Of a stretch of DNA of 64,000 nt, positions 15,151 to 23,408 are shown piece by piece (within the stretch, counting starts at the first letter, position 1; every line of letters starts with the position of its first letter). A program made the position numbers and the translations under genes. The notes under the pieces were generated by a model. That model ran no database searches, was not told the origin of the DNA, and worked only from the letters and a program-made list of their open reading frames with translations. This stretch comes from Pseudomonas kairouanensis (lineage in GTDB: Bacteria > Pseudomonadota > Gammaproteobacteria > Pseudomonadales > Pseudomonadaceae), in the NCBI RefSeq assembly GCF_004682055.1, contig NZ_QUZU01000021.1, positions 36,934 through 100,933 on the forward strand, read 5' to 3'.

Positions 15151-16053
15151 ATGCGCCTGCGTCATATCGAAATCTTCCAGGCCATCCGCCAGACCGGCTC
15201 CGTGAGCGCTGCCGCGCAGTTGCTGCACGTGTCCCAACCGGCGGTAACCAAGGTGTTGCAGCACGCCGAGTTGCAGTTGGGTTTCCCGCTCTTTTTAAGA
15301 GTGCGCGGCAAACTGCAACCCACGCCGGAAGCCCTGGCGCTGGAAAGCGAAGTGGAAAAAGTCACCGAGAGCCTGCAAGGCGTTCGCCGCCTGGCCAAGA
15401 GTTTGCGCCGCGCGCCGGGCCAGAGCGTGCGTATCGGTGCGATTCCCGCACTGGCCCTGTCATTGCTGCCGCCAGCGATCCTGGAATGGAAGCGCGACTA
15501 CCCGGACATGGCCTGCGAGCTGTCCAGCGACCATAGCCGCGAGTTGGTGCAGAAGTTATTGATGCGTGAGATTGACCTGGCGCTGACGCTGAATTTCTCC
15601 GGGCATCCGGGGTTGACTACCCAGGTGTTGGCCAACGGCGTGTTGGTGGCGTTAGCCTCGAAAGGATACTGGCCTGAGTCGGAGTTGAGCAGACCGTTAG
15701 CCCTCAGCGAGCTGGCAGGCGCACCGTTGATTGGCTTGTCGAGTGCCGACCCCTTGGCAGCCAAACTCGACAGCTACCTGGAAAACGTCGACCCGGCGCC
15801 ACGGGTGACGATCTCTGTGCAGACCTACTCCCTGGCCCGGGCGATGGTGGAATCCGGCGCCGGCCTCACGGTGATCGACCCCTTCACCGCCCTCGGTGCC
15901 TCAACGGCCTCCACCCACATCCGCCCGCTTACCCCGCCGCTGCCAATTACCCTGTACGCCCTGACCCGTGCGGATGAGCCACCGCCGCATATGTTGGCCA
16001 AGCTGCTGGGGATCCTCGCCAATCGCGCTCAAGGGTTATTACAACGATTGTAA
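15151..16053 (+). CDS. LysR-type regulator of the D-amino acid cassette
   Basis: A 300-residue LysR protein. The winged helix-turn-helix (MRLRHIEIFQAIRQTGSVSAAAQLLHVSQPAVTKVLQHAE) spans about residues 1-60 and a periplasmic-binding-like effector domain follows from about 90. It is transcribed divergently from the dehydrogenase-RidA-binding protein genes with about 108 bases between starts, the classic arrangement for a LysR activator of its neighbours. A longer open frame upstream is antisense to the dehydrogenase gene and is not part of the protein. The effector is unknown; a D-amino acid is a reasonable guess. Confidence 0.92.
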   Translation: MRLRHIEIFQAIRQTGSVSAAAQLLHVSQPAVTKVLQHAELQLGFPLFLRVRGKLQPTPEALALESEVEKVTESLQGVRRLAKSLRRAPGQSVRIGAIPALALSLLPPAILEWKRDYPDMACELSSDHSRELVQKLLMREIDLALTLNFSGHPGLTTQVLANGVLVALASKGYWPESELSRPLALSELAGAPLIGLSSADPLAAKLDSYLENVDPAPRVTISVQTYSLARAMVESGAGLTVIDPFTALGASTASTHIRPLTPPLPITLYALTRADEPPPHMLAKLLGILANRAQGLLQRL

Positions 16054-16060
16054 GCACACC

Positions 16061-16169
16061 GAGGAACCCATGTGGGAGGGGGCTTGCTCCCGATTGCGGT
16101 GTGTCAGCCCGCCTATTTGGCACTGACCCGCCGCTATCGGGAGCAAGCCCCCTCCCACATGGGTTCCTC
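16061..16169. repeat. REP pair, family B, with extended outer arms
   Basis: A family B pair at the convergent lysR/trhA junction whose symmetry extends 10 bases outward: GAGGAACCCA before the left arm and its complement after the right arm, giving a palindrome of over 100 bases. Other family B pairs lack these outer arms. Confidence 0.9.
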
Positions 16170-16177
16170 ATTGCCTG

Positions 16178-16795
16178 CTAGAGCACGTAATGCATAATCG
16201 CCACAAAGTGCAGCAAACTCCCGCCAATCACAAACAAATGCCAGATCCCATGGGAGTGCCGCAGGCGATCCTCAAGCGCAAAGAAGATGATGCCCACGGT
16301 GTACAACACCCCACCCGCCGCCAGCCAGGTAAACCCCGCCGTTCCCAGCACCGCCATCAGCGGCTTGACCGCCACCAGCACGATCCAGCCCATCACTGCA
16401 TAGATCACGATCGACAAAATCCGCTTTTCGGAACGCGGCTTGATCTCCTGCAAGATGCCGATCACCGCCAACCCCCACACAATCCCGAACAGCGTCCAAC
16501 CCCACGGCCCGCGCAGGGTCACCAGGCAAAACGGCGTGTAGCTGCCGGCAATCAACAGGTAGATCGAAAAGTGGTCGACCTTCTGCATGATCTCTTTTCG
16601 CCGCCCGCGCACGCTGTGGTACACGGTGGACGCGCTGTACAGCACCAGCAGCGTAAAACCATAGATCGCCACGCTGACGATCTTCCAGGGGCTGCCATCC
16701 AGGCTCGCCACCACCAACATCCACACCGCGCCCGCAAAGGCCGCGACCGCCCCGAGCAAGTGGCTCCAGGCGTTGAACCGTTCACCGTGATACAT
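16178..16795 (-). CDS. trhA: Hemolysin III / PAQR family membrane protein TrhA
   Basis: A 205-residue inner-membrane protein with seven hydrophobic segments; the start at 16795 gives the usual MYHGERFNAWSHLLGA opening. Conserved PAQR residues are visible: HLLGA in the first helix, the STVYHSV and KVDHFSIYLLIAGSYTPFCL pair, and the C-terminal SHGIWHLFVIGGSLLHFVAI whose histidines bind zinc in this superfamily. Bacterial members have been linked to membrane homeostasis, and the name hemolysin III is historical. It is divergent from mdcR. Confidence 0.93.
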   Translation of the reverse strand: MYHGERFNAWSHLLGAVAAFAGAVWMLVVASLDGSPWKIVSVAIYGFTLLVLYSASTVYHSVRGRRKEIMQKVDHFSIYLLIAGSYTPFCLVTLRGPWGWTLFGIVWGLAVIGILQEIKPRSEKRILSIVIYAVMGWIVLVAVKPLMAVLGTAGFTWLAAGGVLYTVGIIFFALEDRLRHSHGIWHLFVIGGSLLHFVAIMHYVL

Positions 16796-16915
16796 GCGCC
16801 ACCGACCTCCGATTCCCGTTAGCGAGTGAAGGGCAAGGGTCCAGCGTTGCGCGTGAGAGTGCAAGCGGCTTGTGATCGGGGCACAATCGAGCACATTCGA
16901 ATAAGAGCCACGGCC

Positions 16916-17830
16916 ATGTTGATCGACGAAGAGTTCACCCTCAAAAAGCTGGAGATCTTCCTGGCGTTCATGCGCACCGGCAACCTGACCCGCGCCGCCG
17001 CCGAGTTGCAGACCAGTAACGTCAGCGTGCACCGCGCTATCCATTCCCTGGAAAGCGCCCTGCGCTGCCCGTTGTTCAAGCACGAGGGGCGCAACCTCAC
17101 CCCGTTGGAAAGTGCCTACGTGCTGGAAGAACGCGCACAGAAACTGGTGGCCGACGTGGTCGACAGCGTGCGCCTCACCCGCGAAGCCGCCGGGTTCTCC
17201 GCCGAGCGTTTCAAGCTGGGCTCGCTGTATTCACTGACGGTCAAGACCGTGCCGCAACTGATCATGGGCCTGAAGATCCGCCGCAGCGAACTCAATATCG
17301 ACCTGATCCTGGGCTCCAACTTCGACCTGCTCTACAAGCTCAAGAACATGGAAGTGGACGCGATCCTCATCTCCCTCGACGAGCACGCCAGCGACCCCGA
17401 CTGCGAGCAGATCGCGCTGTTTTCCGACGATATCTTCCTCGCTACGCCAGCCGACTCGCCGTTCGACCGCGAGCAGCAAATCGATTTGGCGGATGTGCGC
17501 GACGCCACGTTTATTACCCTCACCCAAGGCTTCGCTACCCACCAAGACGGCAACCGTGTGTTCAAGCAGGCGGGGTTCGAGCCGAAAGTGGCGATGCAGG
17601 TGAACGACATTTTCACCCTGCTGAGCATGGTCAGTTCAGGGGTGGGTTATGCGTTGCTGCCGGGGCGGATTGCGGCGGTGTATGAGAACCGGGTGAAGCT
17701 CATACCGCTGCAACCCCGTTACCGGTTGCAGCAGCATATCGGGGTGGTGTTCTTGAAGGCCAAGGAGCGCGACCCGAATTTGCTGGCGTTGCTGGCGGAG
17801 TGTCGGATGTATGCCAATCGGCAGGTGTAA
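16916..17830 (+). CDS. mdcR: LysR-type malonate utilisation regulator MdcR
   Basis: A 304-residue LysR protein from ATG 16916. The N-terminal helix-turn-helix is LKKLEIFLAFMRTGNLTRAAAELQTSNVSVHRAIHSLE, where the TSNVSVHRAIHSLE recognition helix differs from the usual SQPAVSRQI type and is characteristic of MdcR. MdcR activates mdc genes in response to malonate. The gene converges on madM at the distal end of the mdc operon, with an unusual outward-facing REP pair between them, so it is not divergent from its presumed target promoter upstream of mdcA. Confidence 0.92.
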   Translation: MLIDEEFTLKKLEIFLAFMRTGNLTRAAAELQTSNVSVHRAIHSLESALRCPLFKHEGRNLTPLESAYVLEERAQKLVADVVDSVRLTREAAGFSAERFKLGSLYSLTVKTVPQLIMGLKIRRSELNIDLILGSNFDLLYKLKNMEVDAILISLDEHASDPDCEQIALFSDDIFLATPADSPFDREQQIDLADVRDATFITLTQGFATHQDGNRVFKQAGFEPKVAMQVNDIFTLLSMVSSGVGYALLPGRIAAVYENRVKLIPLQPRYRLQQHIGVVFLKAKERDPNLLALLAECRMYANRQV

Positions 17831-17845
17831 GCCTGACACACCGCT

Positions 17846-17927
17846 TTCGCGAGCAAGCCCGCTCCCACATTCGACCGCGTTCTCATGCTGGAACCCGATC
17901 AACTGTGGGAGCGGGCTTGCTCGCGAA
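17846..17927. repeat. REP pair, family C, in inside-out arrangement
   Basis: Here the order is TTCGCGAGCAAGCCCGCTCCCAC, a spacer of about 36 bases, then GTGGGAGCGGGCTTGCTCGCGAA. In every other pair in the window the GTGGGAGC or GTAGGAGC end is outermost. The junction is convergent (mdcR/madM). Confidence 0.9.
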
Positions 17928-17958
17928 GAGGCCCGAACTAACAACACAAATTCAAAAC

Positions 17959-18723
17959 TTACCCAACCAACCCGCGCACGATGAAGTACAGCAACGAAGG
18001 CCCCAACAAACACCCAAGCCCCGTGTGGAAAGTCGCCGTCAACGCCCCATACGGCACCAACCGCCGATCCGTCGCCGCCAACCCCGCAGTCACACCGCTC
18101 ACAGTGCCGGCCAACCCACCAAACACCATCGCCGAACGCGGGTTATCCAGGCCCATCCACCGCGCCGCCACCGGCGTGCCGACCATCACCAGGATCGCCT
18201 TGATCAACCCCGTGGCAATCGACAGCGCCATCACGTCCGAGGTCGCGCCAATCGCCGCACCGGTCACCGGGCCGACGATGTACGTCACGGCGCCCGCACC
18301 GATGGTGGTCATGCTGACCGCATCGCGATACCCAAACACCCAGGCCATGCTGGCGCCGACGATAAACGGCAGGATCGTACCCAGCAGCAGCGCAATCACA
18401 CCAATCATCCCGGCCTTGCGCGCTTCGGTGGCTTGTACTTCAAACGCCGTGGCGACGATGGCGAAGTCCCGCAGCATCGCGCCCCCCATCAAACCGATAC
18501 CCGAGAACAACGCCAAGTCCGCCAGGCCTTTTTGCCCGCCGGTAATCGTGCCGCCCACCCAGGCCAGCACCAGGCCGATAACAATAGCAATCGCCGAACC
18601 ATGAATGCGCCCGAACGTGAGGCGCTTGGACAGCACCACAGAAATCCACATCACCACGCCCACGAAGGCAAACGCGGTGATCAGCCCGTTATGTTCAAGC
18701 CCCTTCTCGATGAGATCCCACAT
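17959..18723 (-). CDS. madM: Malonate transporter subunit MadM
   Basis: A 254-residue inner-membrane protein with about eight hydrophobic segments, starting MWDLIEKGLEHNGLITAFAFVG. MadM with MadL forms a sodium-coupled malonate importer, first described in Malonomonas. Glycine- and alanine-rich helices (LFSGIGLMGGAMLRDFAIVATAFEV, VSGVTAGLAATDRRLVPYGALTATFHTGLG) match the family. It starts one base after the madL stop. It is the last gene of the mdc operon and supplies malonate for the decarboxylase; mdcF, the alternative transporter, is absent. Confidence 0.93.
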   Translation of the reverse strand: MWDLIEKGLEHNGLITAFAFVGVVMWISVVLSKRLTFGRIHGSAIAIVIGLVLAWVGGTITGGQKGLADLALFSGIGLMGGAMLRDFAIVATAFEVQATEARKAGMIGVIALLLGTILPFIVGASMAWVFGYRDAVSMTTIGAGAVTYIVGPVTGAAIGATSDVMALSIATGLIKAILVMVGTPVAARWMGLDNPRSAMVFGGLAGTVSGVTAGLAATDRRLVPYGALTATFHTGLGCLLGPSLLYFIVRGLVG

Positions 18724-18724
18724 A

Positions 18725-19129
18725 TCAGCGACCTCCCACTGGAACAATCAGCGGCTCTTCGGCGGGCAACGGCTCGCCTTTGTGAGTGCGGCTGATCAAA
18801 GCGATGGTGCAACCACAGACCACCACCGAACCAATCGCCGCCAACACCGCCACCGGGCCGCCGTGCAGGGCGGTGACCACGTTTTGCTGCGCGGCCATCG
18901 CCACCACCACCGGGATGTACATGGCACCCCAAAAGCCCACGCCCATCTCGCAGTCCTTGGTCATGCCGCCGCGTTTTTGCATCCACAAGCGCGCGCAGAT
19001 CAGCAGGATCATTGCGATACCCACCCCGCCCACGTTGGATTTGACGCCCAGCAACACGCCGAGCATGTCGCCCATGATCACACCTGCAAGCGTGCAGATT
19101 GCCAGCAGTGCCACACCGTAAATAATCAT
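18725..19129 (-). CDS. madL: Malonate transporter subunit MadL
   Basis: A 134-residue membrane protein with four hydrophobic segments, from ATG 19129 (MIIYGVALLAICTLAGVIMG). MadL is the small partner of MadM; both are needed for malonate uptake. The loop LWMQKRGGMTKDCEMGVGFWGAMYIPVVVAMAAQQNV is well conserved in the family. It follows mdcH by 67 bases and is directly followed by madM, so translation is probably coupled. Confidence 0.93.
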   Translation of the reverse strand: MIIYGVALLAICTLAGVIMGDMLGVLLGVKSNVGGVGIAMILLICARLWMQKRGGMTKDCEMGVGFWGAMYIPVVVAMAAQQNVVTALHGGPVAVLAAIGSVVVCGCTIALISRTHKGEPLPAEEPLIVPVGGR

Positions 19130-19196
19130 TGTTGTTGTCCTCAAAGTGCTCGATCGAAATTGTTGTTTTTGTGCTTCGAAAGCCTTGGGTGGTGCT

Positions 19197-20096
19197 TTAT
19201 CGGTGGCGGCGCTCCTCCTCTTGCAGCAGGGCCTGCAACGTATCCAGGCGCGCGCCTTCGCAGGCGATCACCGTACCTTGTTCAAACACCCGGCGTGACA
19301 GGCCGGTGAGCACAGCGCCCGGAGGCAGTTCGATTTGCAGGCGCACACCGCGCTCGTAGGCGCTTTGCACGGTGCCGCGCCAGTCGACAACGCGGCACAT
19401 GTTGAAGGCCAGGTCGTCGCGCAGTTGTTCAGGGTTGTGGATAGGTCGCGCGCGGGTGCTGCTCAGGTAGGTGATGCGCGGCGCCTTGAGCGCGACGAAG
19501 GCACTCGCCAGGGCCTGGGCCGGTTGTTCCAGCAGCGCGCAATGGGACGGCACGCTCACGGCCAGGCGCTTGGCGATACCGTTGCCCTTGATGCGTTGGG
19601 CCACACGCTGCATGGCGGCATCGCTGCCCGCAATCACGGCCTGGTTATCGGCGTTGATATTGGCCAGGTACACCGGGGTTTCGGGGCTGTGGATCTCGGC
19701 AAGCAAGGTTTCGACTGTGGATAACTGCGGCCCGATGATCGCGGTCATGCCGTAGCCCTGTGGATAAGCGTTTTGCATCAGTTCGCCGCGCAGGCTGACC
19801 AACTTGAGCGCATCGCTGAAGTCCAGGGCTCCGGCGATGACCGCTGCCGGGTAGGCCCCGATGGACAGGCCTGCGACGTAATCCGGGGTGTGTTGCAACA
19901 GACGGGCGTGGGCCACGCCTACGATCAACAAACACAGCTGCACGGCGCGGGTACTCGCCAAGGCTTGCGCCGAATCCAGGGTGCGAACGTCCTCACCCAA
20001 GGCGTCGCTGGCGTATTCCAGCACATCGGAGGGCAACGCCTGGAGCATGCCCGGCCGCTGGGCGCCCTGCCCCGGAAACACCAGGAGGCTGCTCAT
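19197..20096 (-). CDS. mdcH: Malonate decarboxylase subunit epsilon, malonyl-CoA:ACP transacylase
   Basis: MdcH charges the acyl-carrier subunit MdcC with a malonyl group from malonyl-CoA, the priming step of malonate decarboxylase. The 299-residue product opens LLVFPGQGAQRPGM, the FabD-like acyltransferase start. The nucleophile elbow is GLSIGAYPA, and the catalytic His lies in VSVPSHCALLEQPA. The start codon overlaps the mdcG stop as ATGA, showing coupled translation. Confidence 0.95.
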   Translation of the reverse strand: MSSLLVFPGQGAQRPGMLQALPSDVLEYASDALGEDVRTLDSAQALASTRAVQLCLLIVGVAHARLLQHTPDYVAGLSIGAYPAAVIAGALDFSDALKLVSLRGELMQNAYPQGYGMTAIIGPQLSTVETLLAEIHSPETPVYLANINADNQAVIAGSDAAMQRVAQRIKGNGIAKRLAVSVPSHCALLEQPAQALASAFVALKAPRITYLSSTRARPIHNPEQLRDDLAFNMCRVVDWRGTVQSAYERGVRLQIELPPGAVLTGLSRRVFEQGTVIACEGARLDTLQALLQEEERRHR

Positions 20097-20680
20097 GCCA
20101 CGGCCTGCCAAGGGTCGATTACCAAGTGCGCACCACTGGCGGTTTTCAGCAGTACCCGCCGTGATGCACCGGCCCATTCGCGCAAGGCAACCGCGCCAAA
20201 AGGCGTTTGCAGTTGCAGGTCTACGGCACATACCGCCTTGTCCAATGTCGCCAGCAAGTCGCGTGCATCGTTGCGATCAAGCGGCTCAGGCGTACGCAAC
20301 ATCAAATCCAGATCACTTTGGGCATGCAGCGCCTCAATGCCCGTGGCCAGCTCAAAACCCGCACTGCCGGTAACGCCCCAGTTCAACGGCGCCAGCACCG
20401 GGCGCAGTTGAGCGAGTGCCTGCAATGCCGGCAAATCCCGTGGCGACGTCACCTCGCACAATGCTTCCGGCGTGACCCGGCGCTGTATGGCAGCCATCGG
20501 CATCACCGCGCCAAGACGCTGCTCACGCGAACGCCCCCGCACGCCGACGGCGACAAACCCTGGCGCAACGACGGCGCGACGCACCACCACTGCGCCCAAC
20601 GCATCCGCCGCCCACGCCGGAGCGTCAGCAGGCAGATGCGCCGGGGTCATGCCCCAGAGCAAGTCGTGGGCGTTCACCAT
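20093..20680 (-). CDS. mdcG: Phosphoribosyl-dephospho-CoA transferase MdcG
   Basis: MdcG attaches the 2'-(5''-phosphoribosyl)-3'-dephospho-CoA prosthetic group to the serine of MdcC. The 195-residue product has the nucleotidyltransferase-like GVTGSAGFELATG and SDLDLMLRTPEPLD, whose Asp pair would bind metal. It overlaps mdcE by 7 bases at its start and mdcH by 4 at its end. The length is normal for the family. Confidence 0.93.
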   Translation of the reverse strand: MVNAHDLLWGMTPAHLPADAPAWAADALGAVVVRRAVVAPGFVAVGVRGRSREQRLGAVMPMAAIQRRVTPEALCEVTSPRDLPALQALAQLRPVLAPLNWGVTGSAGFELATGIEALHAQSDLDLMLRTPEPLDRNDARDLLATLDKAVCAVDLQLQTPFGAVALREWAGASRRVLLKTASGAHLVIDPWQAVA

Positions 20681-21444
20681 TGTTCCCGCAGCAGTTGGCG
20701 AACATGGCTGGAGGCGGCGCGGTTGGTGGCGCCCAGGCGGCTGCTCAAGTCAGGCGCGTGGATGTCCTTGATCGCACTCAACAGGCAATCGCCGACTCGC
20801 GCCACATCCTGCGCAGAGGGTTGTTCAATCTGGCTGACCGACAAGGTCTCCCAGAGCAAACCCAGGCTGGCATAGCTGTCGATGTCATACGCCATCGGTG
20901 GCACGCTGGCGGCCAGGGCTTCAAGCTCTTCGACGCTGCGCAGGGTCACCCGCGCCGCCGACGCTTTGCCCATGGCGTGCACCATCACGCCAGGGTCACG
21001 CAGGGCGATCAGGCGGTTGGCCTGGTAACCGTGAGCCAGAAACGCGCCGGACATGGCTTTACCCACCAGCAACGCAATCACCGGGTGCCCGGCCAAACGT
21101 GCACGGGCATAACTGTCCGCCGCAGCGGCCAGGGCCTGGTGGATGCCGAGGGCTTCTTCGCGGCGACCGTAAGCCTGGCTTGGCACATCGACGATGGCGA
21201 TCAGCGGGCGCTTGTCGCCTCGGGCGATGGCTTCATCCACGGCCTTGGCCAGGCCCCAGCCTTCCAGCAAACCAACTTCACCATTACGAGCGCGGGGGAA
21301 GCGGTTGTTAGGGTCAGTGACCACGGCGATAAAGCGCACGGGTTGTTCGCCCAATACGCCGTCAGCCACTTTCATGGAATCCGGCAACCCCTCAACGGGT
21401 GTTGCACCGGCACTCAGTGCGTTGAACCACTGCAACCCTCTCAT
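20674..21444 (-). CDS. mdcE: Malonate decarboxylase subunit gamma
   Basis: MdcE pairs with MdcD to decarboxylate malonyl-S-ACP to acetyl-S-ACP; both have the crotonase/carboxyltransferase fold. The 256-residue product shows RFIAVVTDPNNRFPRARNGEVGLLEGW near the N-terminus, the acyl-binding GHPVIALLVGKAMSGAFLAHGYQANRLIAL segment and MAYDIDSYASLGLL. The start overlaps the mdcD stop (ATGA) and the end overlaps mdcG. Confidence 0.95.
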   Translation of the reverse strand: MRGLQWFNALSAGATPVEGLPDSMKVADGVLGEQPVRFIAVVTDPNNRFPRARNGEVGLLEGWGLAKAVDEAIARGDKRPLIAIVDVPSQAYGRREEALGIHQALAAAADSYARARLAGHPVIALLVGKAMSGAFLAHGYQANRLIALRDPGVMVHAMGKASAARVTLRSVEELEALAASVPPMAYDIDSYASLGLLWETLSVSQIEQPSAQDVARVGDCLLSAIKDIHAPDLSSRLGATNRAASSHVRQLLREQW

Positions 21445-22283
21445 GAGCGTTCTCCTTGATACAGCGCGCGCACGGTCGCGGGGTCGATTTGCGGTGTGGC
21501 GTCCAGCTCGGCGAGGCGCGCCAGGTAGTGCTCGGCCTGGCGGCTGCGTTGTTGTTCCGGCAAGCCTTGGCGCAAGAGTGCGCTGACGGTCTGTTGGATA
21601 TCGGCCACGTCGTCAGCCACGTAACGGTCAGCCAAGCCACTGTTGAAACGTTGCTCGCCGCCGGTAAGGCTCCAGATGAATGGCCGGTCGCGGGAGTCAT
21701 ATTCTTCAAGCCCCGCTTCCTGCTCGATCACTTGCGGGCCGTTCAAGCCCAAGCGCGCTTCACGGGTCACCACCAGGTAACTGCACAACCCCGCCGCAAT
21801 GGACATGCCGCCAAAGCACCCCACACTGCCCGCCACCACGCCGATCACCGGCTGGTACTGGCGCAGGTCGACAATCGCCGCATGAATATCGGCAATCGCC
21901 GCCAGCCCGAGGTTGGCTTCCTGCAAGCGCACGCCGCCGGTTTCCAGCAGCAGCACGGTGCGGGTGGGGATGCCCCTGCGGTTATCTTCGGCTGCCAACT
22001 CCAGGGCACCAGCGATTTTTGCACCGCCGACTTCGCCCAAGCTGCCGCCTTGGAAGTTACCTTCGATGGCAGCAATCACCACCGGTTTGCCATCGATACT
22101 GCCCTTGGCGATCACCACACCGTCATCGGCCTGAGGCACCACGCCCTGGCGGCTGAGCCATGGCGACATGACGCGCTGGAACGGGTCGATCAATTCGCGG
22201 TAGGAACCGGCGTCCAGCAAGGCCTTGGCCCGCTGCCGTGCGCCCAGTTCAACGAAGCTGTGTTTGGCGAGTAGATCAGTCAT
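21441..22283 (-). CDS. mdcD: Malonate decarboxylase subunit beta
   Basis: The beta half of the decarboxylase, 280 residues from ATG 22283, which overlaps the mdcC stop by 8 bases. It has the carboxyltransferase fold: GKPVVIAAIEGNFQGGSLGEVGGAKIAGALELA, then LLLETGGVRLQEANLGL and GVVAGSVGCFGGMSIAAGLCSYLVV, where backbone glycines form the oxyanion hole. It acts with MdcE on malonyl-S-MdcC and releases CO2. Sequence length and order are those of other Pseudomonas mdc loci. Confidence 0.95.
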   Translation of the reverse strand: MTDLLAKHSFVELGARQRAKALLDAGSYRELIDPFQRVMSPWLSRQGVVPQADDGVVIAKGSIDGKPVVIAAIEGNFQGGSLGEVGGAKIAGALELAAEDNRRGIPTRTVLLLETGGVRLQEANLGLAAIADIHAAIVDLRQYQPVIGVVAGSVGCFGGMSIAAGLCSYLVVTREARLGLNGPQVIEQEAGLEEYDSRDRPFIWSLTGGEQRFNSGLADRYVADDVADIQQTVSALLRQGLPEQQRSRQAEHYLARLAELDATPQIDPATVRALYQGERS

Positions 22284-22575
22284 GGCCCACCTCCTCGAAA
22301 CCCTGCTCCAGGCGCAGGCGCACCACGCCGGGGGTGGCGCCGAAATCGTGGATATCAATCTTCATGGCCGGTGGTGTGTGTTCCTGGAAGATGCGTTCAA
22401 ACAGGTGCTGCCAGCGCTGTTCGGCGCCATTGACTGAGGTCTGAACCTGGATCGTCAGCGTGCCCGGTGTACCTGGTTCCAGTAGCACTTCCAGATCGCC
22501 CGAGCCCACACAACCCACCAGCGCACGGCCCTTTGGCGGCTGCCCGGCGGGGAATTCAAAGGATAAGGTTTCCAT
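22276..22575 (-). CDS. mdcC: Malonate decarboxylase acyl-carrier subunit delta
   Basis: This small carrier protein of 99 residues bears the phosphoribosyl-dephospho-CoA arm on which malonyl and acetyl groups ride. ALVGCVGSGDLEVLLEP holds the expected attachment serine at residue 25. ATG at 22575 overlaps the mdcB stop as TGATG; a GTG one codon earlier is possible but less likely. No other subunit can work without it. Confidence 0.94.
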   Translation of the reverse strand: METLSFEFPAGQPPKGRALVGCVGSGDLEVLLEPGTPGTLTIQVQTSVNGAEQRWQHLFERIFQEHTPPAMKIDIHDFGATPGVVRLRLEQGFEEVGHD

Positions 22576-23408
22576 CACAACGCTCCGTCGAGGCGGTCGA
22601 TAAACAGGCAGGCGGCCAACAGGTCGGCGGCGCCGCCGGGGGAGGCATTCAGGGCCAGCAGTTGGTTGTCCAGTTCGTGCAATTGGCGGCGCCCGGCCAG
22701 GGTGGCGCTGCCGCCCGCATCCAGCACGGCTTGGGCACCGCGCTGCATGGCGTGGATGCCTTCGGGGCCTGCGCGGTAGAGCACGCAGGTGTCAGCCAGC
22801 TCGGTCATGATCGCGAGCAAGGCATCCAGGCGGGCGTTCTGTTCGCCGGTGTTTTGCTGGCGGCTTTTACGCAATTGCGGCAGGCCGCGTTGCGTCACCG
22901 AAGGGAACCCCAGTTGGGCTTCTTCGCGGGCACCGCGTGCGCCATAGCGTTGCGCGACCTGGGCGCCGTGGCTCATGGGTTGCGGGGCATAACGGTCGTT
23001 GAGCAGGGCCAGTCGGGCGGCGGTCAGCGTGATAGCACGGGGCTCCAGAACGGCTGCAGCAGTCAGCAAACCGAGGGCCCAGATCGCACCACGATGGGTG
23101 TTCACGCCGTTGGTGGTGGCGAGCATCGCTTGCTCACCTTCGCGACCGATGCGCCCCAGGGCTTCGCGCAGGGGCAAGCCGACCTCACCGATGTCGATGG
23201 CCGCCTCGGCCATGTCCTTGAACATCGGCCACAGCGACAGGGCTGATGCGTGCATCAGGCCCAGGTGCAAATCGCTGTGGGCGCCGTTGCCACGACGGTC
23301 CACCAGGGCAGGTTTGGGCGACAGGTCTGCTTCGTCGATCAGTGCATCGACGGCCATGTCCGCCAGGCGTTCGGCGAGGGTCAATTCATGCAGTTTGAGG
23401 GCGCGCAT
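22575..23408 (-). CDS. mdcB: Triphosphoribosyl-dephospho-CoA synthase MdcB
   Basis: MdcB, a CitG homologue, condenses dephospho-CoA with ATP to make the prosthetic-group precursor that MdcG attaches to MdcC. The 277-residue product contains ALIDEADLSPKPALVDRRGNGAHSDL, the conserved Lys-Pro/Asp-rich CitG motif, and TTNGVNTHRGAIWALGLL, another signature. It starts directly at the mdcA stop, so the genes are translationally linked. Confidence 0.95.
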   Translation of the reverse strand: MRALKLHELTLAERLADMAVDALIDEADLSPKPALVDRRGNGAHSDLHLGLMHASALSLWPMFKDMAEAAIDIGEVGLPLREALGRIGREGEQAMLATTNGVNTHRGAIWALGLLTAAAVLEPRAITLTAARLALLNDRYAPQPMSHGAQVAQRYGARGAREEAQLGFPSVTQRGLPQLRKSRQQNTGEQNARLDALLAIMTELADTCVLYRAGPEGIHAMQRGAQAVLDAGGSATLAGRRQLHELDNQLLALNASPGGAADLLAACLFIDRLDGAL

